30,493 nucleotides of DNA. Origin: Reclinomonas americana ATCC 50394 (Eukaryota; Jakobida; Jakobea; Jakobida). Position numbers and translations under genes: made by a program. Position 1 is the stretch's first letter, and each line of letters opens with the position of its first letter. Below, in pieces: positions 20,715 to 29,853 of this stretch. The stretch is taken from NCBI GenBank assembly GCA_048213135.1, contig PS015194.1:28464-58956 (forward strand), given 5' to 3'. The notes under the pieces are model-generated. The model searched no databases and was not told the origin of the DNA. It was given only the letters and a program-made list of their open reading frames with translations.

Positions 20715-23700
20715 ATGAGTGGTGAGCGCGCACGCACGCACACACAGACGCACTCACAGACTGTGTGCTCACTCATTGAACACAGACACGGTCACTGATG
20801 AGACTGTGATTGCGGTGGTGCAAGTCGAGGAGTCAGTGGTGCCCGCAGTCGTGGCCACTGATGACGCAGGTGCTGTTGCCATTGCCTCTGTTGAGGAGGA
20901 AAGTGTGGTGCTTGGATCGTCGCCTCTGCAAGTAGTGTCAGACGCACTGCCGGTGAGTGATGCGGCTGCTGCTGTGACTGTGGCTGCTCCTGTGGTGGCT
21001 GCTGCTGCTGCTGGAGGCTCTGCGGAGGCGTCTCCGGTGGCGGAGGGCAAGCAGCGGAGAGGGACGCGGTTCTCGGGAGCGGCGCGTCGTGAGTTTGCCA
21101 ATGGAGATGTGTATGATGGAGAGTGGAAGGAGGGCCGTATGCATGGCTTTGGCACGTACTCGTTCAAGTCGGGCAACACGTATCGAGGTGGCGTTGCTGT
21201 GCTTGCCTGCGTTCTCTGTGTCTCTTTCCCTGTGTCGCTCATGCGTGTTGGCGGTGGTAGGGCAATTCGCTGATGGTGTGGAGAATGGCACGGGCGTGTG
21301 GTCGGCCTGGAATGGGTCGTCGTACGAGGGCGAGTGGCAGAATGGTGAGGCCGTGCATGCGAGTGTAGCAGCGGTGCGAGAGTTGTGCTCACCCCCGAGA
21401 TGGCGCAGGCAAGAAGCACGGCAAGGGTCGGTTCCGCTTCCCCGATGGCGAGGTTCGATATTTCTTCTGTTTCCCCTCCCATCATGTTCAGTGTATTCAC
21501 GTGTGAGCGCAGGAGTACGATGGCGAGTGGCTCAATGGCACCATGACGGGCAAGGGGCAGTATCGGTACAGGAACGGTGACGTGTACACGGGCGATTTGG
21601 TGGATTCGAGACGGCACGGCCGCGGCCAGTATGTGGAAGTGGTGTCCCTCGATGTGCTGCCGCTGCCGACCGGCGAGAACCAACCCATGCCGGCCAACGT
21701 GTACGACGGGCAGTGGCAGAACGGGCAAAAGGTATCGTCGTTTTGTGTGACATGCAGTGTGGCTCCGGGTCACTGAATCAATCTACGTCGCATCGCGCAG
21801 CATGGTCAAGGCTGCATGGTGTACGCCAACGGCGACGTGTATGATGGCCACTGGGAAGAGGTGGGCTTCCGTTCTTCCAGGTCATTCTCTGTCGCGTGTG
21901 TTTGTGTTCATCGAAAGGGTGTGTGCAGGGTCGCATGCATGGCGAGGGCATCTACACGTTTGCTGGTGGCTGCGGCGTGTACCAGGGTGCATTCTTCCGT
22001 GGAGTGCGTCACGGTGCCGGCACGTTCACCAACACGGTGACTGGCGAGTCGTATGTCGGCGACTGGGATTTCGGCAGCCGGCAGGTGTGTGGTGAACTGC
22101 CTTTCTCTCTCTCGCGGCCTTGCTCTTCCTCACTTGCCGCTCTCTGCGCAGGGTTACGGCAACGAGGTGGACAAGCTCGGCAACCATTTTGTGGGTCAGT
22201 TCCACGGCGGACGCCGCACCGAAGGCGAGTGCACGTACGCCAGCGGCGACGTGTACTGTGGTCAGTGGGGTGGCGAGAATGTGAGGCAAGGTGAGACTGG
22301 CTGTGCTGGCGCGAGTCCTGCTCTCTCTCTCTGTGTGTGTGTGTGTGTGTGTGTGCGTATGCTCACTGTGTGGCGTCGATGCTACAGGGAGCGGTGAATG
22401 CAAGCGCGCGAACGGGGACGTGTACACTGGCCAGTGGCTCAACGACCAAGAACACGGACAAGGCTCGCTCGTGCAGGCCGACGGCCTGAAGTACACTGGT
22501 ATTGCGTGCGATGCGCTGCCATTGTGTTGCGTCATGTTGCTCACGCGCGCTGCTTCACAGGCATGCTGAAGCACGGGCTGTTTGATGGGCATGGCGAGTG
22601 GGAGGGGCCTGACGGCAGTTCGTACATTGGTGAGTGGCGATCGGGGAAGAAGAACGGCCGTGGTATCCTGATCAATCCCGACGGCGATGAATACGAGGGT
22701 GCGTCGGTGGTGGCTGCCGCCGCGAGTCCACTCTCTGGCGTCTCACTCCTCTCTCTATGTGTACAGGAATGTGGGAGCAAGACGAGATGGTGGAGGGCGA
22801 GTTCCGTTCGTTTGACGGCTCGGTGCACTATTCCGGTGCGTCGTGTGTCTCACACAGACAAAAGCAAAACGAGAGATGTTTGTTGTTTCCTCACTGACAC
22901 TGTGCGCAGGCCAATGGAAGGATGGCAAGTGGAACGGCGCGGGGAGATGGGAGAACAATACCGGCGACAACTATGAGGGTGCGTACGACTCCCCGGCTCT
23001 GTTGTCAGACTGAGTCTCGCGCCTCACTTTCCGTGCAGGTGAATACCGCAACGGGAAGCGACACGGGCGTGGAGTTGTGCAAACACACGAAGGGTTGACA
23101 TACGACGGCGAGTGGCAAGACGACGTGGAGCATGGTCGTGGCGTGATGGAGCTGAAGAATGGCACCAAGTACGAAGGCGACTTTGAGCGTGGCGAGTTTC
23201 ACGGGCACGGCATTCTGTACAGTTGCGTTTGCAGTCGTCGGGCGTGTCTGCGCACAAGCTGACACGGTCCCCCCCTCGACGCAGTTGCGTACACGGGCGA
23301 AAAGTACGAGGGGCGTTTCGCAAGCGGCAAGAAGGAGGGCAGCGGCAAGCTGACCAACAAGCATGGTGCGTTTGTTTTTGTTTTTCTTCCATGCTGGCGA
23401 GCGTGGATGTCGCAACTCACTGTCTGACTGGTGATTAGGCGATGTGTACACGGGCACGTGGGTGGACGGCGTACTGGACGGCGAGGCCATTTTGCTGGAG
23501 GCCTCCACATGTCGTACGTTTCGCCTGACGTTTGTCCAAGGCAACATTCGCGATCGCGTGCCGACCGAGGGGTTTGAGCTGGAGGATCGCTTCACTCTGC
23601 GACTGGCCGACGGATCTCGAGTCATTCGCACGGATGCCGGGTTGACGGTGGAGAAGGGCTCAAAGGCGATCACCGTGCCGGCTGTGCGCTACACGGGTGC

Positions 23701-24539
23701 GTGCGTGGGTGCCGCCAGGCCGCAGTTTGTGGAAAAGTCGGGCACTCTGATCAAACTCGGACACAAGAAGGGTGCGCGTTGTCGCTGTCATCGTGCTTTC
23801 CTCCCATCACACACGCCACTCATTTTCAATCATCCTCATGCAGGACCGTTTGGAGGCGAGAGCTGGAAGACACGGCACTTCATGTTGCAGGGCGACACGG
23901 TGTTCTACCACTCGGCGGAACGAGTTGCGTGTGTGTGCGCAGGAAGTGACGCAAAGTTGAAGGGACATGCGCTCACACATATGTGCACCTGCAGGCACCA
24001 CCCATTGCGAGCATCCCGCTTCTTCCCTCTGGTTGGTGCCGTCTGGTGGAGCCCGACGAACCGCGACGAAGTGATGCGTTTGAGAGCAAGGTGCGAAGGA
24101 CGGCGGAAGAGTGCAGTCGACCGTCGGGGGTGGTCGGGCGGGTGAGTGGGATGCCACTCGCTGCGTGCAGGCCTGGTGGTTGCTGACACTGCCGCGACGC
24201 ACAGGAACACTGTCTCGCACTCTACTGCGAAAAGTACAGCCGCAAGGGAGCAGAGCCAGTGTCGCGAACGTTTTACGCCTCTGCGGCCACCGCCGATGAA
24301 CGCATCGAGTGGGTGGAGGCCATCAACAACAACCTCAACGTTGTGCAGGTGCACTTTTTTTGCGTGTGAATGCATTTTTCTCCTTATTCGTCAGGTCGTC
24401 CCTCACCATTCGGGTTTGCTCTCAGGACCGCGATGCCGAGCAACGGCTAGCCACCAGCTTGCAGGCTGCTGGCATTAACATGGCACAGCTGGAGCTGGAA
24501 CCGTGTGCGCTGCTGGACGCCCTGTATGCTATTCGCTAG
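20715..24539 (+). CDS. MORN-repeat protein with C-terminal PH domain
   Basis: Probable membrane- or cytoskeleton-associated scaffold. ATG at 20715 (exon 1 only two codons and one base, then an intron ending about 20785), stop TAG 24537-24539. Residues 2-110 are acidic/Ala-rich. Then come a dozen or more MORN repeats, for example [42 protein letters not shown] and [21 protein letters not shown]. Some repeats are interrupted by inserts, e.g. 21640-21690. After the last repeat a linker runs from 23460 to 23700. A PH-like domain follows: [41 protein letters not shown] and [15 protein letters not shown], with the C-terminal tryptophan helix. Introns 23222-23284 and 23924-23994 start GTTGCGT; several others start GTGCGT. 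Many introns fall between repeats. Confidence 0.88.
22319..22355. repeat. (CT)n(GT)n microsatellite in a MORN-gene intron
   Basis: Compound CT then GT dinucleotide tract inside the intron before the exon that starts [12 protein letters not shown]. Confidence 0.95.
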
Positions 24540-24658
24540 CGTTCTGCTTCTCCGCCCCCGCATGCACGCCACCTACCACGCGGTGGTGGTGGTCGAGTAA
24601 AATGTTGACACTGTGTGAAACATGCATTATGTGCACAACCTATTCCGAAGCGCGAGCC
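24540..24658. other. Convergent 3' spacer MORN-PH / SMN
   Basis: 119 bases between two stop codons on opposite strands. AGTAAA near 24596 may serve as a poly(A) signal for the MORN gene. Confidence 0.4.
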
Positions 24659-25747
24659 TCATCGCCGCGAGCGACGACTCGGCTGTGTTCGTTGTTGTTG
24701 TTGCTGCTGCTGTTGTTGTTGTTGCTGCTGCCGTCCCTCGTACACACCAGCATAGTAGCCCGAGTAATAGTACGAGAGGAGCAGATTGTGCAGATCGGCA
24801 TCGGTGCCAGGCAACGGTGGCGGTGGCATGGGCGACGCAGCAGCCGCAGCAGTCGCAGTCGCAGCAGCGGCACGAGTCGGCGGCGGAGCGATGCGATACC
24901 CGTCCTGGTAATAGACTGGCGTTGGCGCCACCTCCTCCTCCTCCTCTCCCTCCTCCTCGTCTTCTTCTTCACCATCCTCGTCTTCCTCCTCGTCATCGTA
25001 CTCATCCGCCGCCGCCGCCGATGCTTCTCCCACTCCGCCACCATACGACCACGCAGCGTACGGCTGCATTTGCTGCTGCTGTTGCTGCTGTTGCTGGTAG
25101 TACGCAGCCCACGCAGCAGCCGTCGGATCCGAACTCCTGCGCCACCGCCAGCCACACGTGAGTCCAACGAAGGATAAGAGGCCAGCACGACAAACGCAAC
25201 GCATAGTACGCGGCCGTGTACGGATCATACTGCTGTTGCTGCTGCCCGTACCCATACTGCGCATAGTACGCTGCAGTAGCAGCAGCAGCAGCGGTGCTGT
25301 CCACTGCATCCTCGGATGCAGTCTTCGCCTTTGACTTCTTACTCTTCTTCGCCTTGTCCTTCTTTTTCCTCTTCTCTGCTCCCTCGCCCTCCTCCTCGCC
25401 CTCCTTCTTGCTGGACTTGTGCTTGCCATGCTTGTCCTTCTTCTCCTTGCGCTCCTTCTTTGACTTCTTCTTCTTGTGCTTCTTCTCGTCCTCCTCCTCC
25501 TCCTCCTCTTCACTGCGCGGTGGCACACGATGCCGCGCACTGTACTCACTCTGCGCCTGCTCCCACGCACGCAGCAGTGCCGAGTCGTCCCACAAATCGC
25601 TGTTCTGCTGCGTGGACACTCACAATAAGACCCTTGTGTGTGTGTGTGAGAAAGAGAGAGTGTGTGAGCGAGCGTGTAGGACGCAACGCGCAGCTCGGCA
25701 ATGGTGTACGTCACACCAGGCTCCACGTGTGTCACCGGCGTCGCCAT
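24659..25747 (-). CDS. SMN (survival motor neuron) homologue lacking a Tudor domain
   Basis: Core of the SMN complex that loads Sm rings onto spliceosomal snRNAs. Exons 25747-25688, 25607-25201, 25136-24659; 314 residues. Residues 22-39 (NSDLWDDSALLRAWEQAQ) match the Gemin2-binding motif of SMN. A Lys/Glu run (about residues 48-110), Tyr/Gln/Ala-rich stretches and an acidic run fill the middle. The C-terminus (about 268-290) is a YG box, DLHNLLLSYYYSGYYAGVYEG. It has SxxxS and GxxxGxxxG in register with human SMN, with Val at the third Tyr position. A poly-Gln tract and a basic tail end it. No Tudor domain is present; fission yeast Smn1 also lacks one. Both introns (donors 25687 and 25200) start GTTGCGT. 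Head to head with the MFS gene. Confidence 0.85.
   Translation of the reverse strand: MATPVTHVEPGVTYTIAELRVASYTLAHTLSLSHTHTQGSYCECPRSRTAICGTTRHCCVRGSRRRVSTVRGIVCHRAVKRRRRRRTRRSTRRRSQRRSARRRRTSMASTSPARRRARRRAREQRRGKRRTRRRRVRSQRRRLHPRMQWTAPLLLLLLQRTMRSMGTGSSNSSMIRTRPRTMRCVCRAGLLSFVGLTCGWRWRRSSDPTAAAWAAYYQQQQQQQQQMQPYAAWSYGGGVGEASAAAADEYDDEEEDEDGEEEDEEEGEEEEEVAPTPVYYQDGYRIAPPPTRAAAATATAAAAASPMPPPPLPGTDADLHNLLLSYYYSGYYAGVYEGRQQQQQQQQQQQQQRTQPSRRSRR
24687..24730. repeat. CAG/CAA (poly-Gln) tract in SMN
   Basis: Triplet-repeat tract encoding about 13 glutamines right after the YG box on the minus strand; mixed CAA/CAG codons. Confidence 0.9.
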
Positions 25748-25804
25748 TGGAGAGACAGAGAGACAAACACGTGCAGGACACAGCGCAAAACCGTTCGTTT
25801 GTCA
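25748..25804. promoter_or_regulatory. 57-base bidirectional promoter region
   Basis: Only 57 bases lie between the SMN ATG (25747, minus) and the MFS ATG (25805, plus). It contains an E-box CACGTG at about 25769. No TATA box is seen. Confidence 0.45.
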
Positions 25805-27862
25805 ATGAAGCAGCGAGCGGTGCCCTCGCCTTCCTCTGCAGCAGCTGCGACTGCTGCGGCGGCGGCGACTGCTGCAGCGACTGCTTCTGCGAATGGAGAC
25901 AGTGGCGCATTGCCTGGAACGCCCTCTTCGTCGAGTGTGTCGGCGACGGCAATGAGTCCGGCGGTGGAGGGTTTGATGAGCGCAGAGGGCGTGGATGCGC
26001 GTGGTGGCTCGCCTTTGCATGGGAAAGGCCGCTTGTTGTCGGCGGCCAGCATCAGTGCACGTGGCGAGCACGGGGACGGCGGTGGGCATCATAATCACGG
26101 CCACTTGTCGGTGTGTGGGCTGAGTGGGCGGGCGATGATGCTGGCCACGCTGTGCTTGATTGCGCTGGGAGAGAACTTGAGGTGCGTGCGCACGGAAGTG
26201 AGAGAAAGAGACCAGACTGTGAGAGATGCGCTGAGAGACTGTCGATCGCAGTTACTATCTGCCGGCGCCGTTCATTGGGCCTGAGATGATCTCGCGAGGT
26301 CTCACGCAGCTGCAAGTTGGTTTTGTCGATGCCAGTCCGTCGATTGCGTCGCTGCTGGCGACGCCGTTTGTGGCGCGCGTTCTGCGGGTGCCGGGGCGAG
26401 CGCGGATGCTGTTGTATGTGGGTCTGATGTTGCAGATTGCGGCGTACTCGGCGTTCAGTTTCATGGGCCACGTGGGCGACGGCGTGGGATTCTTGATTGG
26501 TTCGCTGACGCTGCAGTCGGCGGTCGGTGTGGCAAGCGCGTGTACGCAGACCACGAGTCTGACGCTGGCGGCGCGCGCGTATCCGAGTCAGACGGGGTGG
26601 GCGCGAGGTGTGGTGGAAACCGCCGTCGGCGTCGGCTTTTTCCTCGGCCCCGGTCAGTGCAATGTCTCCACGTGTGTTCTCGCCTGGCGACTGACTGACT
26701 TTCTTCCGCGCGCAGTGGTCGGCGGCTTGCTGTACTCGGCCAGCTCGTTTGCCTTCCCGTTTGTGGTGATGACGGTGTTCATGTGCATCTGCCTGGCGTC
26801 CTTTGAGTGCGTGCAGCGGAGAGTACGACTGCGCGACGAAGGCGATGAGTCCACACTGGATGCTGGCGGCGACGAGATGGACGAGGAGAATGGGGGCGGA
26901 GATCCGGAGGATGTGCGCGAATATCGCGGCGAGAAACCGCTGTGGAGAATTCTGTTCGGGCGCTGGTGGGTGCTGATTGGCACCATGGCCGTCTACTGCA
27001 GCTCGGTAATGTTTGGCCTGCTGTCGGCCACACTCGCACCGGCCCTCGACGGCACTCTCGGCAGCGTGGGTGTGGCCATTGCTCTTGGTCTCACCAATGT
27101 GACGTACGTTGGCTCGTCGCTCTTTGCCGGCTGGGTTAGCGACGGCCAGGCGTGGTCCCGCCGATTGACGCTGCTGGTCGGTTTGTTGGCGTGCGGCCTG
27201 GGCACACTGCTGCTCGGCCCGGCCTCCACCATGCTGGCCGATCGGCTCCCGGACGAGGAGGGGCCGCCGCTGTCGGCGTTGATGACAGTGTTGACCAGTG
27301 TGGTGCTGATGGGACTCGGTGGTGGAGTTGCGTTGTTGTGCCGATGTCGTGAGTTGAAGAATGATTACTGAAGGCGTGGCAGTTTGCATACGTGGCGCCA
27401 TTCCCCGAGATCACTGCGTCGCCGGACATTGGCGAACGGCGGGCGCACTTGGCCAGCGCCCTGGCCTTTGCAGCCATGGAGGCCGGGTCGTTGAGTGGCG
27501 CCATTGGAGGATCGGAGTTGGTGGAATTGGTGCGTGTGTGCATGCCGGCATTGTCACCCTGCTGGTTTCGTGCTACTCGATTGTTTTGTTCATTATTTCC
27601 TCGTTTTGTGCGCACCTAGCTGGGATTCTCCAAGGCCACGCTATGGGTCGGCGGCTGCATCACTTTTATTTCGGTGCTGAGCATCGTCTACGCGGTGCAG
27701 TCGTCGTCGTCGTCGTCATCAACATCTTCCGGTGACGCCATGGCCACCTCGGGTGCGCTCATCCTGCGCAGCACAACGCAGGCGTCGGCGCTGTCGACGA
27801 ACCACCAGCGATTAGGGTCGTCGACAGTAATCCAGATGCAGGAGATTAAATCGGCTATGTAA
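25805..27862 (+). CDS. Major facilitator superfamily transporter, SLC18-like
   Basis: Twelve-helix membrane transporter; substrate unknown. ATG 25805, TAA 27860-27862. A long Ala/Ser-rich, His-containing cytoplasmic N-terminus (about 110 residues) precedes TM1 (ATLCLIALGENLSYYLPAPF). Then come EMISRGLTQLQVGFVDASPS, a 'G.....SP...S....P' turn as in SLC18/vesicular amine transporter-like proteins, and MLLYVGLMLQIAAYSAFSFM. The block RGVVETAVGVGFFLGPVVGG is the MFS antiporter motif C region. A charged central loop (RRVRLRDEGDEST...) separates the halves. The C-terminal half has RWWVLIGTMAVYCSSVMFGL and YVGSSLFAGWVSDGQAWSRR, with a motif-A-like G-x-x-x-D. Intron 27327-27382 starts GTTGCGTTG. The tail is Ser-rich. 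Closest by eye to SLC18B1-type proteins. Confidence 0.85.
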
Positions 27863-28224
27863 GTATTGTTACGGCTGCGGTCTGTCCCGATTGACGCCGA
27901 TATCGAAAAACAGCTCGATCGTCACTCGCTTTCCCTTTTTGTGCGTCACTCGCCGTTCCGTCGCTGAATCGACACACCAGCGTAAAACCGCCCGCGCCCC
28001 AGCATCACGTGGGCGACGCGCGCGACGAACCGCCTCTCTCACTCGTCTGGTCGATTATTCCGTCGTTTGTGCACAATTCTCCCGGAGGGACGATTCTTGT
28101 TTCGCCCCAAGTCCACCACTCGCTGAGGAGAGCACGCAACGTCGTCCCTCTCTCTCCGCCCCCACAACACCACCACCGACAGTCAAACACCTCCTTGCCT
28201 GACCTCAAAAACGACGCGCCCACC
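27863..28224. promoter_or_regulatory. Intergenic region upstream of a secreted protein gene
   Basis: This 362-base stretch runs from the MFS stop to the next ATG. It is C/T-rich toward its 3' end and contains CACGTG at about 28006. I see no open gene, tRNA or repeat. It should hold the MFS 3' UTR and the promoter and 5' UTR of the 28225 gene. The ATG at 28225 sits in a strong context (CCACCATG). Confidence 0.5.
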
Positions 28225-28760
28225 ATGCCTCACTACCCATCAGCGGTCCACCGGCCATCATCATGGACGACAATGATGCTTCTCATCGCCTTCCTCGTAC
28301 TCTCCGCAGCCACCGCCGCCGCCGCCGCCTCAGCAGCCGCCGCACCACATGCCTCACAAGTCGAGGAGGCAGTTACGTGAGCGGCTGGGGCGGCGCACGT
28401 GATCGCAGAGGTACCTCACACGTGTGCACACAGCGACGCGAGTTCCGCAGCATGCGACGCGTCATGGCCTCGCTCAACGTGCTGGTCCACACCAACGCCA
28501 CCGCGCAGAGACTCCACGCGGCACTGGAGGCCGCTCGACGCCTGCAGACTGTCGGCGAGCACGACACCAACGCCGAGGCGGCGGCGCACGATCACTCGCG
28601 CGACGCGCTGATTGCCCGCGTCCAACACATGAGCAAGCTGCAGCAGGAGGTGCTGGCAGTCTACAAGGGCGCTCGCCGTGATGTTCCACCGGCAGAGTTT
28701 GTCAAGATGGTCGAGGCGTTCAAGGAAACGCTTACCACGTACACCTCACCAGCTAACTAA
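28225..28760 (+). CDS. Small secreted or membrane-anchored helical protein
   Basis: Two exons: 28225-28371 and about 28433-28760, joined in phase 0. The donor is GTTACGTGAG, a near relative of the GTTGCGT donors. The N-terminus has a hydrophobic segment MMLLIAFLVLSAATAAAAAS followed by an Ala-rich stretch, consistent with a signal peptide (the start could also be ATG 28273). The mature part (about 105 residues) is helical: MRRVMASLNVLVHTNATAQR, LHAALEAARRLQTVG, LIARVQHMSKLQQEVLAVYK, EFVKMVEAFKETLTTY. One N-glycosylation sequon (NAT) is present and there are no cysteines in the mature part. No family recognised. It resembles the minus-strand gene at 29854-30455 in size and architecture. Confidence 0.7.
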
Positions 28761-28805
28761 CGGATTGAGTGGAGTAATGAACTTGTCGCTGTTTCGCTGT
28801 TTTAC

Positions 28806-29089
28806 ATGCGCTTTGCACTGGCCTCTGAGGCCATTACGACAGAGGTGGCTGCCGCCGGCACCAAACCAGCTGCGTAAGCCGAGCCGGGCAGCAAATCGAA
28901 AGAGAGAGAGAGAGAGAGTATGTGATTGCTCACATGCACACACAGGTGTTTGTGCTGTTCTACTCGGAGACGTGTCCACCTGCGCGTGCCTTCTTCCCCT
29001 CGTTCACTGCGGTGGCAGAGGAGTACGCCAACGACGCGGTGTTTCTGGTCACAGACTGGGAGCAATCACGCGTTTCGTCTTGTCACATT

Positions 29090-29120
<31 letters not shown>

Positions 29121-29578
29121 ACTCTCTGTGTCGTTAGGATCTGGTGCAAGTGCACAGCATCGTGTCGCTACCTGCGGTGCTGTGTCTGCGGCGCGGTCGC
29201 AGCTCACAGGCCGACATTCTGGTCGGGGCGGCCAAGGCGCCACTGGTGCGCTTTGTGCGCACACACTTGGGTCTGACGGTGGACGAGCCGCCACCAGTGG
29301 TGGCACCCACGCGCGCTCGACCAGCGGCAGCAGTGGCTCCGGCACCACCGCAGAGTGGCGGAGGAACGACGAGCTCGACGGCCAGTGCGCCCAAGCGATC
29401 TGCAGCAGCAGCGGCGGCACCTGCAGGAGGAGGAGGAGGCAGTAGCAGTCGATCGGCCACTGCAGTTGCCGCTGCGCCTGCGCCACACCATCACACGAAC
29501 GCCGACAGTGACGATGATGATGACGATTACGGTGGTGGCGAGTTGGACGACGATGACTTGAGTACAGATGAGCTATAG
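28806..29578 (+). CDS. Thioredoxin-like domain protein with CPPA active-site segment and acidic tail
   Basis: Reading: MRFALASEAITTEVAAAG, TKPA, then VFVLFYSETCPPARAFFPSF, EEYANDAVFLVTDWEQSR, DLVQVHSIVSLPAVLCLRRG and APLVRFVRTHLGLTVDE. The pattern KPA-VFVLFYS-C and the cis-Pro loop SLPAV are those of thioredoxin, but the CxxC is CPPA: the resolving cysteine is absent. The C-terminal 100 residues are Ala/Ser/Gly-rich and end in a strongly acidic tail (DSDDDDDDYGGGELDDDD). Joining exon 1 to VFVLFYS in frame needs a GC-AG intron (28872-28945, GCGTAAG). An alternative is a phase-0 GTGGCT donor at 28845, or a start at ATG 28934. The second intron (about 29072-29137) is (CT)n/(CA)n-rich. Probably not a disulfide reductase in the usual sense. 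Confidence 0.72.
28900..28918. repeat. (AG)n microsatellite in an intron
   Basis: Short perfect AG tract in the first intron of the thioredoxin-like gene. Confidence 0.9.
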
Positions 29579-29853
29579 CGGTGACTGGCGGAAGGAGGGT
29601 GAGGAGGGAGAAGGATAAGATGTCGATCTGTCTTGGCCGCCTTGACATAGACGGTGGCGATGATGACTGTCGCTGGAGCACTCACTCGCACACTCACTGC
29701 TACTAGCGGATGGACGATGCAGGTGTACCGCAAAACATCGTTGGCAAAACATTTTATATAGGCAGCTAGTTAGTACATGATACAGAATGGTGACAGTGCC
29801 CAGCACGTCGTCTTCTCCAACCAGAGGGTCCTCTCTGGCAGCCGCAAGAGGCA
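29579..29853. other. Convergent 3' spacer
   Basis: 275 bases between the thioredoxin-like stop and the stop of the minus-strand secreted protein gene. It includes an AT-rich patch TTTTATATAGG near 29752. No gene is seen. Confidence 0.5.

Noticed and set aside
23697-23720. Possible 22-base intron (GTGCGTGCGTGG...CCAG) in the MORN-PH gene
   Set aside because: Reading through keeps frame ([18 protein letters not shown]), while splicing 22 bases would break it; also far shorter than other introns.
24622-25177. Plus-strand Ala/Val/Leu-rich frames opposite SMN
   Set aside because: Products of the triplet repeats and acidic codons of the minus-strand SMN gene, not real genes.
26052-27401. Long minus-strand open frame of about 449 codons
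   Set aside because: It is a shadow of the MFS transporter on the plus strand; composition is Arg/His/Gln-rich without domain pattern.
28934-28936. ATG giving MHTQVFVLFYS as start of the thioredoxin-like protein
   Set aside because: It would remove the first strand and helix of the fold and the typical KPA lead-in encoded by the exon at 28806; kept only as an alternative.
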